A stretch of 64,000 nucleotides of DNA from assembly GCA_022841465.1 (NCBI GenBank), contig JALHRL010000002.1, positions 186,001 to 250,000 on the forward strand. Reading direction: 5' to 3'. Made by a program: the position numbers and the translations under genes. Positions 50,637 through 58,324 of this stretch are shown one piece after another (within the stretch, counting starts at the first letter, position 1; each line of letters starts with the position of its first letter). The notes beneath the pieces are model-generated. The model made no database searches. It worked only from the letters and a program-made list of their open reading frames with translations, and was not told the DNA's origin. Source of the stretch: Bacteroidia bacterium (lineage in GTDB: Bacteria > Bacteroidota > Bacteroidia > B-17B0 > Aurantibacillaceae).

Positions 50637-51566
50637 ATGAACCGCCTTAGCGTAAATCACCTCCTCGGAATAAAAGACCTCACTAAAAACGACATCGAGT
50701 TAATTTTAAACACCGCTAAGAATTTTAAAGAAGTAATTAATCGCCCCATTAAAAAAGTTCCTTCGCTACGCGATATTACAGTAGCCAATTTGTTTTTTGA
50801 AAACTCTACACGCACTCGATTATCATTTGAACTGGCACAAAAAAGATTAAGTGCCGACATACTTAATTTTTCTGCCTCCAATTCTTCGGTAAAAAAAGGA
50901 GAAACCCTGGTTGATACCGTAAACAATATTTTAGCCATGAAGGTAGATATGATTGTGATGAGGCATAGCAGTCCGGGTGCAGCCATATTTCTTTCTAAAA
51001 AAATAAATGCAAAAATTGTAAATGCCGGAGACGGAGCCCATGAACATCCAACGCAAGCCTTACTTGACGCTTTTTCTATACAGGAAAAACTAGGAAGTCT
51101 TGCCGGTAAAAAAATAGTAATTGTTGGAGATATTTTACACTCACGTGTTGCGCTCTCTAATATTTATTGTTTGCAAAAACTAGGCGCTAAAGTAAAAGTA
51201 TGTGGTCCGCAAACATTAATTCCAAAATATATTACATCGCTTGGAGTTGAAGTAGAACCGGATTTAAAAAAAGCATTAGAATGGTGTGATGTTGCCAACA
51301 TGCTGCGTATACAGTTAGAGCGACAAGACATAAAATATTTTCCATCGCTTAGAGAGTATACCATGTTGTATGGTTTAAATAAAGAAATGCTGGATAAACT
51401 ATCTAAAAAAATTATTGTAATGCACCCGGGCCCAATTAACAGAGGGGTAGAAATTACAAGTGATGTTGCCGACAGTAAACAATCTATTATTTTAGAGCAA
51501 GTTGAAAACGGTGTTGCGGTAAGAATGGCGGTTATGTATTTACTTGCCGGCCGCCAAAGCGATTAA
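50637..51566 (+). CDS. pyrB: Aspartate carbamoyltransferase catalytic subunit
   Basis: 309 residues. Joins carbamoyl phosphate and aspartate, second step of pyrimidine synthesis. Seen: [19 protein letters not shown] (phosphate loop S-T-R-T-R), [46 protein letters not shown], and [11 protein letters not shown] near the end. It lacks an adjacent regulatory pyrI, as is common outside enterics. Its stop codon overlaps the stop of the convergent cyclase gene (51563-51566). Confidence 0.96.
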   Translation: MNRLSVNHLLGIKDLTKNDIELILNTAKNFKEVINRPIKKVPSLRDITVANLFFENSTRTRLSFELAQKRLSADILNFSASNSSVKKGETLVDTVNNILAMKVDMIVMRHSSPGAAIFLSKKINAKIVNAGDGAHEHPTQALLDAFSIQEKLGSLAGKKIVIVGDILHSRVALSNIYCLQKLGAKVKVCGPQTLIPKYITSLGVEVEPDLKKALEWCDVANMLRIQLERQDIKYFPSLREYTMLYGLNKEMLDKLSKKIIVMHPGPINRGVEITSDVADSKQSIILEQVENGVAVRMAVMYLLAGRQSD

Positions 51567-52315
51567 AAAATTTTATACAATACCGGCTTACTTGGGCTTG
51601 CATCATTTTCAAAAGAAGCAATTTGAAAGTTGAGTAAATAAGTTCCATCAATAATTTCATTGGGAACATAAATCATTTCGGTAATAGATTTGTTTAACCA
51701 GGGTTGTTGCGGGTAATTCCAAAATGCATGATGCGCTTCCAGTTTTCCTGCATCCACTTCTTTGTCTATGCTTGGCATATCAATTAGTAAGTGTTCTATT
51801 CCTAAATCATTCATGTAATCAATTGCATCTTTTAAAATATAGGGCGGATTGGTATTACTGTATTGCATGTTTAATTTATTTAAACCATTGCTTAAGGTTC
51901 TAATAACTAAAGCTTCCGTATTAGATAAGCCCATTAATGCTTGCATTATTTGTTTTCTGTTAATTACAAAATCGCCGTTATCTAACTGCTCGGGTAAAAC
52001 AGTAATTAATTCGGCAATAAACATAAAGCGAGAAAAAGTTTTGTTAATGGAATGATTTTCTTTGCTAATATGGCCCACACATTCGGTATGTGTTCCGTTA
52101 CCATGCGGATTAAAAGTAATGTTTCTAAAATTTACGCTTCCGCCTTTATTTACATCGCCCACCCAATTTCCATTTACAACGGGTTCAATTTTCATAGGCT
52201 CAACGTACCAAGCGCTTACACACTCTTTACTTGCGGTTAAAGGGATTGAAATATCAATGGGTTGGTAAAAGTCTACCTGATAGGGTTTTCCTTTGTGAAA
52301 TATATTAGCAATCAT
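51563..52315 (-). CDS. Cyclase family protein (kynurenine formamidase-like)
   Basis: 250 residues. The metal-binding motif [12 protein letters not shown] (H-x-G-T-H) of the cyclase/formamidase superfamily is present, followed by an EALVIRTL strand and [28 protein letters not shown] in parts. Likely hydrolyses an amide such as formylkynurenine; the substrate is not fixed by sequence. Convergent with pyrB with overlapping stop codons. Confidence 0.82.
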   Translation of the reverse strand: MIANIFHKGKPYQVDFYQPIDISIPLTASKECVSAWYVEPMKIEPVVNGNWVGDVNKGGSVNFRNITFNPHGNGTHTECVGHISKENHSINKTFSRFMFIAELITVLPEQLDNGDFVINRKQIMQALMGLSNTEALVIRTLSNGLNKLNMQYSNTNPPYILKDAIDYMNDLGIEHLLIDMPSIDKEVDAGKLEAHHAFWNYPQQPWLNKSITEMIYVPNEIIDGTYLLNFQIASFENDASPSKPVLYKIF

Positions 52316-52352
52316 GTTTTACTTTATTAAAGTATAAATATAATTAAATTCT

Positions 52353-52360
52353 TATTTTTG
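52353..52360 (+). promoter_or_regulatory. -7 box TATTTTTG for the tRNA-Arg gene
   Basis: TATTTTTG fits TAnnTTTG and ends 31 bases before the tRNA. A -33 element is not obvious. Confidence 0.35.
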
Positions 52361-52391
52361 TAGGCTGTTTACCGGCAAAGTAAATTCTTTT

Positions 52392-52463
52392 GGTCTCGTA
52401 GTTCAATGGATAGAATAGAAGTTTCCTAAACTTTTGATCCCAGTTCGATTCTGGGCGAGACTA
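52392..52463 (+). tRNA. tRNA-Arg (anticodon CCT)
   Basis: 72 bases fold as a cloverleaf: acceptor GGTCTCG/CGAGACT with a terminal G-T pair, D stem GTTC/GAAT, anticodon stem GAAGT/ACTTT with loop TTCCTAA (anticodon CCT, reading AGG), 4-base variable loop, T stem CCCAG/CTGGG with loop TTCGATT, and discriminator A. CCA is not encoded. Intact tRNA, single. Confidence 0.93.
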
Positions 52464-52520
52464 CTAAATATTAAATCCTATTCAATTAATTTTATTTAAA
52501 AACTTTTAAATTAAGTGCTT

Positions 52521-53621
52521 TTATTCTGCATTTTTTTTCTTAAACAAAAATTTTAATTTAATACTTTTGGGCATTGTGTCCCCCAATAAATAGCCCCAGG
52601 GCTTAAGTGAATCAATTTGATCAAACATCACCTTAACAATTGCAATTAAGGGAATGGACAAAAACATACCGGCAACACCCCATAATGCACCGCCAGCTAA
52701 AACCACAATAATAGAAACCAATGCATTAATTTTTACTTTTGATGCAACTAGTTTGGGTAAAATAAAATTATTTTCAATTACCTGAACAACTCCATAAGAA
52801 GCTAATACAATTAAACAATAGCTAATAGAAGAAGTTGTGGCTAACGTTACAACAATTGACAAGGTAGCTGCAATTATACCTCCTAAATAAGGTATAAAAT
52901 TTAATACGGCACCAATTATCCCCAACAGAACAGCGTATTCTATGCCAATTATCAGTAAACTGGTTATGTTCATTACAGCAACAATTAAGGCATCTAATAA
53001 TAAACCTATTAAATAATTTTGGATAATAGTTTTTATGGAAACAAGAATCTTTGTTACTTTATTTTGCTTATTCGCTTCAAACGCCTTGTGAATAAATTCA
53101 ATTAACAGTGGCTGATAATAAAGTATCATGAAAACATAAACAGGAATCAAAACTATTAAAACCAAAACATTTCCGGTACTTACAATAGTGTTTCCAATTC
53201 CTTCGCTTGACAAGTTTAATAGTTCCGTTTTTTTAACACCAATCCAGCTATTCACTTTTCTAGGACTAATATTAAAATAATCAGAGACCCAAGAAGACGA
53301 TTTATCAAATAGTTTACCAAAATCTTCTATTAAAGTAGGAAATGAATCTCCAAATTTCACAAACTGTGAAGAAAGCAAGCCAACTAAAACTAATACAACA
53401 AGCACTAAAACTATTAATATTAAAACAATGGAAATTGTTCTATTTATTCCCTTTTTAGTTAAATAGTTTACAACAGGGCTTAATACAATTGCAATTATTC
53501 CAGAATAAATTAATGGAACAATAATATCTTTAGTAATAAATAAAATGAAAAAAAAGGCCACTAATCCTAATAAGATTAATGTGCCTTTTATAAAGAAAGG
53601 GAAGACAATGTTTTTTATCAT
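52521..53621 (-). CDS. AI-2E family transporter (PerM/YhhQ-like membrane protein)
   Basis: 366 residues with about eight membrane segments in the AI-2E family arrangement (IVPLIYSGIIAIVLSPVVNYL, LIVLIPVYVFMILYYQPLL, FIPYLGGIIAATLSIVVTL, GGALWGVAGMFLSIPLIAIVKVMFDQ in parts). Members include Na+/H+ antiporters and autoinducer exporters; substrate unknown. Last gene of the small membrane/stress run and 6 bases after the 124-residue gene upstream, so co-transcribed. Confidence 0.88.
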   Translation of the reverse strand: MIKNIVFPFFIKGTLILLGLVAFFFILFITKDIIVPLIYSGIIAIVLSPVVNYLTKKGINRTISIVLILIVLVLVVLVLVGLLSSQFVKFGDSFPTLIEDFGKLFDKSSSWVSDYFNISPRKVNSWIGVKKTELLNLSSEGIGNTIVSTGNVLVLIVLIPVYVFMILYYQPLLIEFIHKAFEANKQNKVTKILVSIKTIIQNYLIGLLLDALIVAVMNITSLLIIGIEYAVLLGIIGAVLNFIPYLGGIIAATLSIVVTLATTSSISYCLIVLASYGVVQVIENNFILPKLVASKVKINALVSIIVVLAGGALWGVAGMFLSIPLIAIVKVMFDQIDSLKPWGYLLGDTMPKSIKLKFLFKKKNAE

Positions 53622-53627
53622 ACCTGA

Positions 53628-54002
53628 TTAGTCTTTCTTTAAAAACCTACCAAACAACCGCATTATACCTGTTTTAATTTCATCGCCATTTTTTGCAACA
53701 ATACCGGCAACACCTATTTGAAGAAGAGTACCAATTACATTTTTAATTGGATTATGCGATGTGCCTATAAACACTTTTTTGCTTATTGCGCCCGTAATTA
53801 CACCTAACGTAGAGTTTACAACCGTATTTTTTAAACCATTATCGCCAACAAAACCTTTTATGGTGCTTTTAAGTAAATTAATTGGCTTCAACTCTGTAAG
53901 TGTAATTTCAAACTGAGCCCTTAATAAATGATACTCGGTTATTTGTTTTTCTTCCAGTAATTGAATGGCTAATTTTAACTCATCACTGTTATTAATCTTC
54001 AT
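53628..54002 (-). CDS. Small protein of unknown function
   Basis: 124 residues. An N-terminal helical half (ELKLAIQLLEEKQITEYHLLRAQFEITLTEL) and a glycine- and hydrophobic-rich C-terminal half (STLGVITGAISKKVF, GTLLQIGVAGIVAKNG) suggesting membrane association; ends with FLKKD. It sits between the AI-2E gene and a holin-like gene in the same run. No family recognised; the pattern recurs next to YtxH genes in Bacteroidota as I recall, without a known role. Confidence 0.65.
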   Translation of the reverse strand: MKINNSDELKLAIQLLEEKQITEYHLLRAQFEITLTELKPINLLKSTIKGFVGDNGLKNTVVNSTLGVITGAISKKVFIGTSHNPIKNVIGTLLQIGVAGIVAKNGDEIKTGIMRLFGRFLKKD

Positions 54003-54009
54003 GGTGGTA

Positions 54010-54351
54010 TTAATTAAGAAATTTAAATATGATTTTGTTCTCTATCATTTTTTTTATTTTGTTTTTAAATAATAAATACAAAAATCCTCCAACAAAAAAA
54101 TAAACTCCCGCTATACAAAAAAACCCAATGCTTATGTCATTTACAAACTTTCCTATTAAAAAGGCTGCTCCAATATTAATGTTAGCAAGGGTAATAAATA
54201 GAATAAGCACAAAAATATTTTTTGAAACCAGATTTGAAACAATTAGTGATAACTTATTCACGGCTTTTAGTCTATTCAAATCGAAACTTGTTTTAGCATA
54301 AACCTCTAATCTTTTAAATAAGGGCTCTAACATTTCGTTATTTTCGTTCAT
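54010..54351 (-). CDS. Phage holin superfamily III / DUF1469-like membrane protein
   Basis: 113 residues. A charged N-terminal helix (LFKRLEVYAKTSFDLNRLKAVNKL) followed by two membrane helices (about 40-62 and 75-95) and a basic tail, the shape of Holin-X/DUF1469 proteins. These are usually found with YtxH and CsbD in envelope stress clusters rather than in phages, which matches the neighbours here. No phage gene is near. Confidence 0.65.
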   Translation of the reverse strand: MNENNEMLEPLFKRLEVYAKTSFDLNRLKAVNKLSLIVSNLVSKNIFVLILFITLANINIGAAFLIGKFVNDISIGFFCIAGVYFFVGGFLYLLFKNKIKKMIENKIIFKFLN

Positions 54352-54389
54352 ATTGATTTAGTTATAAAAAATTGGTTGCTTTTTTGGTA

Positions 54390-54659
54390 TTAACTTTTTA
54401 TGTCTTTTTTTAATTCATTAGCATTTTTTAATCCCATTTCATAAACATTTTTTGCTTCGCTTTTTGCCACTTCAAATTTCTCAGAAATCCCATTCATTAA
54501 TTCATCAAATTTATCCTTTAAATCATCAACGGTATCTGACCCCTTTTTTGCAATTTTTTTTCTGGTTTCTGAACCTTTATCAGGTGCAAATAACACACCT
54601 ATTAATGCTCCTACTGCTACTCCGGCTAAAACGCCAATTACTACATTTGTTTTGCTCAT
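54390..54659 (-). CDS. YtxH domain protein
   Basis: 89 residues. Start MSKTNVVIGVLAGVAVGALIGVLFAPDKGSETRKK (in parts) is the YtxH signature: one glycine-rich membrane helix ending in LFAPDKG, then a long amphipathic helix (DDLKDKFDELMNGISEKFEVAK). YtxH proteins are part of the general stress response in Bacillus; here it stands with CsbD, an lmo0937-type and a holin-like gene. Confidence 0.88.
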   Translation of the reverse strand: MSKTNVVIGVLAGVAVGALIGVLFAPDKGSETRKKIAKKGSDTVDDLKDKFDELMNGISEKFEVAKSEAKNVYEMGLKNANELKKDIKS

Positions 54660-54678
54660 GTTTTCTTTTTTTTAGTTA

Positions 54679-54834
54679 TTAATTTATTTTTTTTCCTTGT
54701 ATTACTCTTAATAAAATTGCTATAATTGCAATTACCAATAAAATATGTATTAGCCCGCCTGAGTTATAGCCTAAGTAACTAATGCCCCATACAATTACAA
54801 GAATTACTGCTATTACGTATAAAATATTTCCCAT
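54679..54834 (-). CDS. lmo0937-family small membrane protein (51 residues)
   Basis: A 51-residue frame from ATG 54834 to TAA 54679, short enough to be missed by size-limited gene finding: MGNILYVIAVILVIVWGISYLG, then YNSGGLIHILLVIAIIAILL, and a basic tail RVIQGKKIN. The two hydrophobic segments with a central Gly-Gly-x-I-H-x-L-L turn match the lmo0937 family, which is often found with CsbD and YtxH. A related C-terminal segment appears in the 192-residue lipoprotein at 56189-56767. Confidence 0.85.
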   Translation of the reverse strand: MGNILYVIAVILVIVWGISYLGYNSGGLIHILLVIAIIAILLRVIQGKKIN

Positions 54835-54842
54835 GTTTTTAC

Positions 54843-55094
54843 TTATTTATTATTATTAATTGAATCATTTGATTTATTATCGTTGTTTTCCGTTGGTTTT
54901 ATTTTTGTCTTATCAGACTCCGTATCAATTCCTGTTTTATCGGGATCCGTTTCCCTGCTAGGTTTGTCAAACTTGTCCTTATTCTCATCTTTTCTATCCT
55001 CGGTATGTGTTTTGTCCGAACTTTTATCGGTGCCTGTTTTGTCGGCATCCACATCTTCTGATGTTTTATCTGGTGTGTTTCTTTTTTTATTCAT
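54843..55094 (-). CDS. Low-complexity Asp/Lys/Thr-rich hydrophilic protein
   Basis: 83 residues, without hydrophobic segments. It repeats the DKTG/SDKT unit: DADKTGTDKSSDKT, then DPDKTGIDTESDKT, i.e. two copies of about 30 residues spaced by an ED-RKDENKD block. Over 60 percent of residues are D, K, T, E or N, so it is probably disordered. It could act as a desiccation or stress-protective protein, in keeping with its neighbours (inference). Real gene status is supported by spacing (8 bases to the previous) and the repeat, but less certain than for the neighbours. Confidence 0.6.
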   Translation of the reverse strand: MNKKRNTPDKTSEDVDADKTGTDKSSDKTHTEDRKDENKDKFDKPSRETDPDKTGIDTESDKTKIKPTENNDNKSNDSINNNK

Positions 55095-55117
55095 GGCTTT
55101 TATTTTTTTAAATTATT

Positions 55118-55693
55118 TTATAAATGAATTGCCAAACCAATGGTTGAAATTCCGGTAGATAAATCAAGGAATACGCCAAATGGTTTAGTAAAATGATATT
55201 CGGTTCCAATGTGCGCATCTAGATATAAGCTACTTGAACCATGGTTAACATAGGTTTCGCCGTAATAACCATTTTCCCAAACCGTTTTTCTGATTGCAAA
55301 ACCAATTGATCCTGCCAAATAAAAATCCCATTTAGAATTGGCTTTTAAAAGTTGATCAAAATAGTAGGTTCCTTTAACGCCAACCGGAATTACTGTTTGA
55401 CGGTAATAATATTCTCTGTATGGATAATGAGGATTTCCCCAGTATTGATAACGTTGATAAGAATAATATGTAATAAATGGTGCTAAGGTTAAATTTTTTG
55501 CAACATCAAACTCAAAATTAAGATGTAATACCGGGGTAGACCGACCTATATAACCATAGTAACCAATACCGGCACCAAGATTAAGTGTTTTTCCGTATTT
55601 TTCTCCGGTTGCTACTGGTTTTGTTTCTTGTGAGGAAAGATTAAAAGTTATTAGTATAACAAATAAACTCCAACTGTACTTAATCATTTTCAT
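55118..55693 (-). CDS. Outer-membrane beta-barrel protein, unassigned
   Basis: 191 residues. Signal peptide ending at NLSSQ, then alternating strands rich in Tyr (LNLGAGIGYYGYIG, LAPFITYYSYQRYQYW, HYPYREYYYRQTVIPVGVKGTYYF) as in small outer-membrane beta-barrels, ending in a short Ile-x-Leu tail. About 8-10 strands. Part of the stress/envelope run, 23 bases after the repeat protein gene. Confidence 0.7.
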   Translation of the reverse strand: MKMIKYSWSLFVILITFNLSSQETKPVATGEKYGKTLNLGAGIGYYGYIGRSTPVLHLNFEFDVAKNLTLAPFITYYSYQRYQYWGNPHYPYREYYYRQTVIPVGVKGTYYFDQLLKANSKWDFYLAGSIGFAIRKTVWENGYYGETYVNHGSSSLYLDAHIGTEYHFTKPFGVFLDLSTGISTIGLAIHL

Positions 55694-55710
55694 GTTTTTA
55701 CTTTTACTAA

Positions 55711-56133
55711 TTACTTGGATACTAAATGATATTCATGTTTATCATTTCCGTCCATTGTATAATACCAAAAAGAATTTTCTTCTAGTTTTAGAATATATAA
55801 TGTGCGAGATGAGTGTGAATCGTTACCACTTAATTTTATTTCTGTATCCTTGTTTTGAAACTTCCAGGTTCCTGACCCACTTAGTATACCCCATATATAA
55901 GAATAAGCTCCTTTTTTAGTGAAGGTTTCGTTATAACCTGAAACCAGTGATGTGAAGTCGGTACTGTTTATTTTGTAATTTTCTATCTTCCAAGTATTAG
56001 CCACTCTTTCTGCGCGTGAACGCAAACTTATTGTAGGGCCATCCGGATATTTTTTACAAGATGTACTTATAAACTGTGTAAATAAAGTTACCAGTGTAAG
56101 CAATGCTATTGTTTTTATTGATTTATTTTTCAT
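55711..56133 (-). CDS. Lipocalin-like lipoprotein
   Basis: 140 residues from ATG 56133 (the longer frame has no signal). Lipobox FISTSC with Cys26, then KKYPDG. The mature part has GTWKFQNKDTEIKL, TLYILKLEENSFWYYTMDGNDKHEYHLVSK and an N-terminal WKIENY, matching lipocalin-like small lipoproteins of Bacteroidota. Ligand unknown. Confidence 0.68.
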   Translation of the reverse strand: MKNKSIKTIALLTLVTLFTQFISTSCKKYPDGPTISLRSRAERVANTWKIENYKINSTDFTSLVSGYNETFTKKGAYSYIWGILSGSGTWKFQNKDTEIKLSGNDSHSSRTLYILKLEENSFWYYTMDGNDKHEYHLVSK

Positions 56134-56188
56134 TTTATTGTTTTTAATTTTAAATAATTTGTTTTCTGTTTTGTTTAACACTGTTCTT

Positions 56189-56767
56189 TTAGATAATTCT
56201 TAATAACCAAAGTATAAGCAGAACAAGCGCTACAACTAAAAGTATATGAATAATGCCACCAAAATCTCCGGCTAAAAAACCTAGCAACCATAAAATCAGT
56301 ATTACTAAAATAACAAACCCAAAAAAACTTAATCCATCTTCTTTGTCGGATGATTTACTTTTGAAAAGTTTATTTTTTGCTAATTTTTGTTTTATTGTTT
56401 TAACAGGTGATTGACCGTTTTTTCTTAATAAACTAAACTTCGAGTTTTCAGCAATCTTTGTTAGTGGTTTAATTTTAAACTTATTTGCAACAGGCTCTTT
56501 TTTTACTGAAGCTTCCATTGGCAAAGCGAAAGTATTTTGTTTAGATGGTAAAACCGCAATAGTTTCAACATACTCGCTTTTACCTACTTTTTTATTAGAA
56601 ACTTTACTGTTTAAAGTACTTGTGCGCTCACTGCTTCTGTTAGATGTATGTTTTACATAATAACCGCTTTTATAATGGCGTTTAATTACAGATAGTTTAG
56701 AATTACATGAACTAAAAAACACATTCACAAATAAAACAACTAAGCAGGCTTTTAAAAATTTTTTCAT
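56189..56767 (-). CDS. Lipoprotein with an lmo0937-like C-terminal membrane segment
   Basis: 192 residues. Lipobox FFSSC with Cys21, a basic and Ser-rich middle (residues 25-140), and a C-terminal pair of hydrophobic segments, FGFVILVILILWLLGFLA and GGIIHILLVVALVLLILW, which carry the Gly-Gly-Ile-Ile-His pattern of the free-standing lmo0937 protein 1.3 kb away. So a small membrane module has been joined to a lipoprotein. Unusual topology: lipid-anchored at one end and membrane-inserted at the other. Confidence 0.72.
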   Translation of the reverse strand: MKKFLKACLVVLFVNVFFSSCNSKLSVIKRHYKSGYYVKHTSNRSSERTSTLNSKVSNKKVGKSEYVETIAVLPSKQNTFALPMEASVKKEPVANKFKIKPLTKIAENSKFSLLRKNGQSPVKTIKQKLAKNKLFKSKSSDKEDGLSFFGFVILVILILWLLGFLAGDFGGIIHILLVVALVLLILWLLRII

Positions 56768-56812
56768 TTTTCTTTATAATTAATATTTGAAATTGCTTAA
56801 ATAATTATGGAG

Positions 56813-57481
56813 TTAATTACTGCTATAGAATCTATACCCAATAGTGGCTTGATACCAAACATTTTTATAGCGTGGGGTAATAGATGTGCCGTCTCCAATA
56901 TTCGTTTGTAAATCCCATCCAACTCTTGCGCCAAGTACTATATGTTTCATTGTAATATCTGCGCCGCCAATAAAACACAATATGTTTTTGCGTGCGTTTT
57001 CATTTACAAATTCAGTTTCCTGTTCAATGCTTGTGCTTCCATTTGCAAATACATCTTTTTGCTTTACTAGGTAGGAATATTGAGGTCCGGCTAAAATTGT
57101 AATAAATTCACTTGGCTTAAATGCAAACATAAGAGGTATATCAACATAAGAAGTTGTTCTGGTAAACTCATAAGTATTGCCTAATAATCTACCGGTTGCT
57201 TTAAAACCCTTTTGGGAATATAAAATTTCCGGTTGAACCCCCAAATATTTGCCAATTGGTATTGCAACAAATACACCGCCTACTCCTCCAAACTTAGCGT
57301 CTGCCTGAAATTCTTCTCCTTGAGAATCATATACATTTGAGTAATTTGCACCTGCCTTTAAGCCAAACATAAATTTACTACGATAATCTGTTCTATTCTC
57401 AGAATCGTTTTCTTGTGCTTGTATTGTAGCTAGATTTACTAAGCTAAACAACACTGCAATTACTATAATTTTCTTTTTCAT
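56813..57481 (-). CDS. PorT-like outer-membrane beta-barrel protein
   Basis: 222 residues. Signal peptide ending in QAQ, then the pattern FMFGLKAGANYSNVYDSQGEEF, GVFVAIPIGKYLGVQPEILYSQKGFKATG, YVDIPLMFAFKPS, and a terminal aromatic YRFYSSN, typical of the PorT/outer-membrane protein beta-barrel family of Bacteroidota. Eight to ten strands. Function unknown; part of the same run. Confidence 0.82.
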   Translation of the reverse strand: MKKKIIVIAVLFSLVNLATIQAQENDSENRTDYRSKFMFGLKAGANYSNVYDSQGEEFQADAKFGGVGGVFVAIPIGKYLGVQPEILYSQKGFKATGRLLGNTYEFTRTTSYVDIPLMFAFKPSEFITILAGPQYSYLVKQKDVFANGSTSIEQETEFVNENARKNILCFIGGADITMKHIVLGARVGWDLQTNIGDGTSITPRYKNVWYQATIGYRFYSSN

Positions 57482-57503
57482 AAATTAGATTTTAATACTT
57501 CTA

Positions 57504-57941
57504 TTATTTTTTATTATTAACGGTTAAATCTTTTAAAGCTTTCCCTAATTCATTCATATCACGGTTAAATTCTTCTTTAAATTTTTCCCACCCATCTTTT
57601 CCATCTGCTTTGTAATCTGCCATTCTTTTTTTCATGTCTGTATTTTTCATTTCTAAGTCAGCCATTTTTTTTCTATAATCAGCTTTTGCGTCTTTCTTTT
57701 CTAACTCAATTCGTTTATTAAATTCCGCTAAGTTTTTTTCGTTCTCTGCAATTCTATTTGCCGTTTCAATTTTGTAGTTTTCAATATCTAACAAATAAGC
57801 TTCGCTTGCTATTTGTAAATCTTTCTTAGCTTCAATTACAGATTCATTTGCATCTATAACTTTTTCAGCCGGTGTGCTACAACTACTTAATAAAAAGAAA
57901 AAGTAAGCTGCTGCTGCTGTTTTTATAATCGGTTTTTTCAT
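57504..57941 (-). CDS. Coiled-coil lipoprotein
   Basis: 145 residues. Lipobox LLSSC with Cys21, then a nearly continuous Lys/Glu/Ala-rich coiled coil from about 28 to 135. No enzymatic motif. Likely an envelope spacer or scaffold protein. First gene after CsbD in the run, 34 bases away, thus probably one transcript. Confidence 0.75.
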   Translation of the reverse strand: MKKPIIKTAAAAYFFFLLSSCSTPAEKVIDANESVIEAKKDLQIASEAYLLDIENYKIETANRIAENEKNLAEFNKRIELEKKDAKADYRKKMADLEMKNTDMKKRMADYKADGKDGWEKFKEEFNRDMNELGKALKDLTVNNKK

Positions 57942-57975
57942 GATTTCAATTTTATTGTATTAATTAATATATTTT

Positions 57976-58164
57976 TTAAATTTCAGATATAAGTTTTTGA
58001 ATCTCTTCCTTTGTTTTACCCAACCTTGCTTGAATTTTTCCAAACATCTCGTCTTGTTTACCTTCCACAAATAATAAATCATCATCGGTAAGTTTTGCAA
58101 ATTTTTGTTTCAGTTTTCCTTTGGTTTCATTCCAATTTCCCTTTAATTCAGTTGTATTTTTCAT
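57976..58164 (-). CDS. CsbD family stress-response protein
   Basis: 62 residues from ATG 58164, chosen over an upstream one at 58197 because [21 protein letters not shown], the CsbD signature, begins at once. CsbD proteins form a five-helix bundle and are induced by general stress (sigma-B in Bacillus). It heads the small-protein run, which suggests that the whole 53.6-58.2 kb set is stress induced. A CACCTTTG box (58202-58209), close to TAnnTTTG, lies 37 bases upstream. Confidence 0.88.
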   Translation of the reverse strand: MKNTTELKGNWNETKGKLKQKFAKLTDDDLLFVEGKQDEMFGKIQARLGKTKEEIQKLISEI

Positions 58165-58278
58165 TTTACTTAGTATTAATTGTGAATTCATTATCACGGC
58201 TCAAAGGTGCAGAACTAATGATTGGATAGTGTTACAAAAACACACTTATTAGTTACATTATTCACGCATTTTTAAATT

Positions 58279-58304
58279 AAAAAAGCTCATCGTAAACGAT
58301 GAGC
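58279..58304 (-). terminator. Intrinsic terminator of the ice-binding protein gene
   Basis: GCTCATCG (58285-58292), TAAA loop, CGATGAGC (58297-58304); on the minus strand it is followed by CTTTTTTAATTT. It lies 20 bases beyond the stop of the 58325-60223 gene. Confidence 0.88.
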
Positions 58305-58324
58305 CCTCTTCATTTATAATTCTA

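Noticed and set aside
54010..54351. Holin-like gene as evidence for a prophage
   Set aside because: Neighbours are stress and envelope genes, and there is no integrase, capsid, tail or lysin gene in the window.
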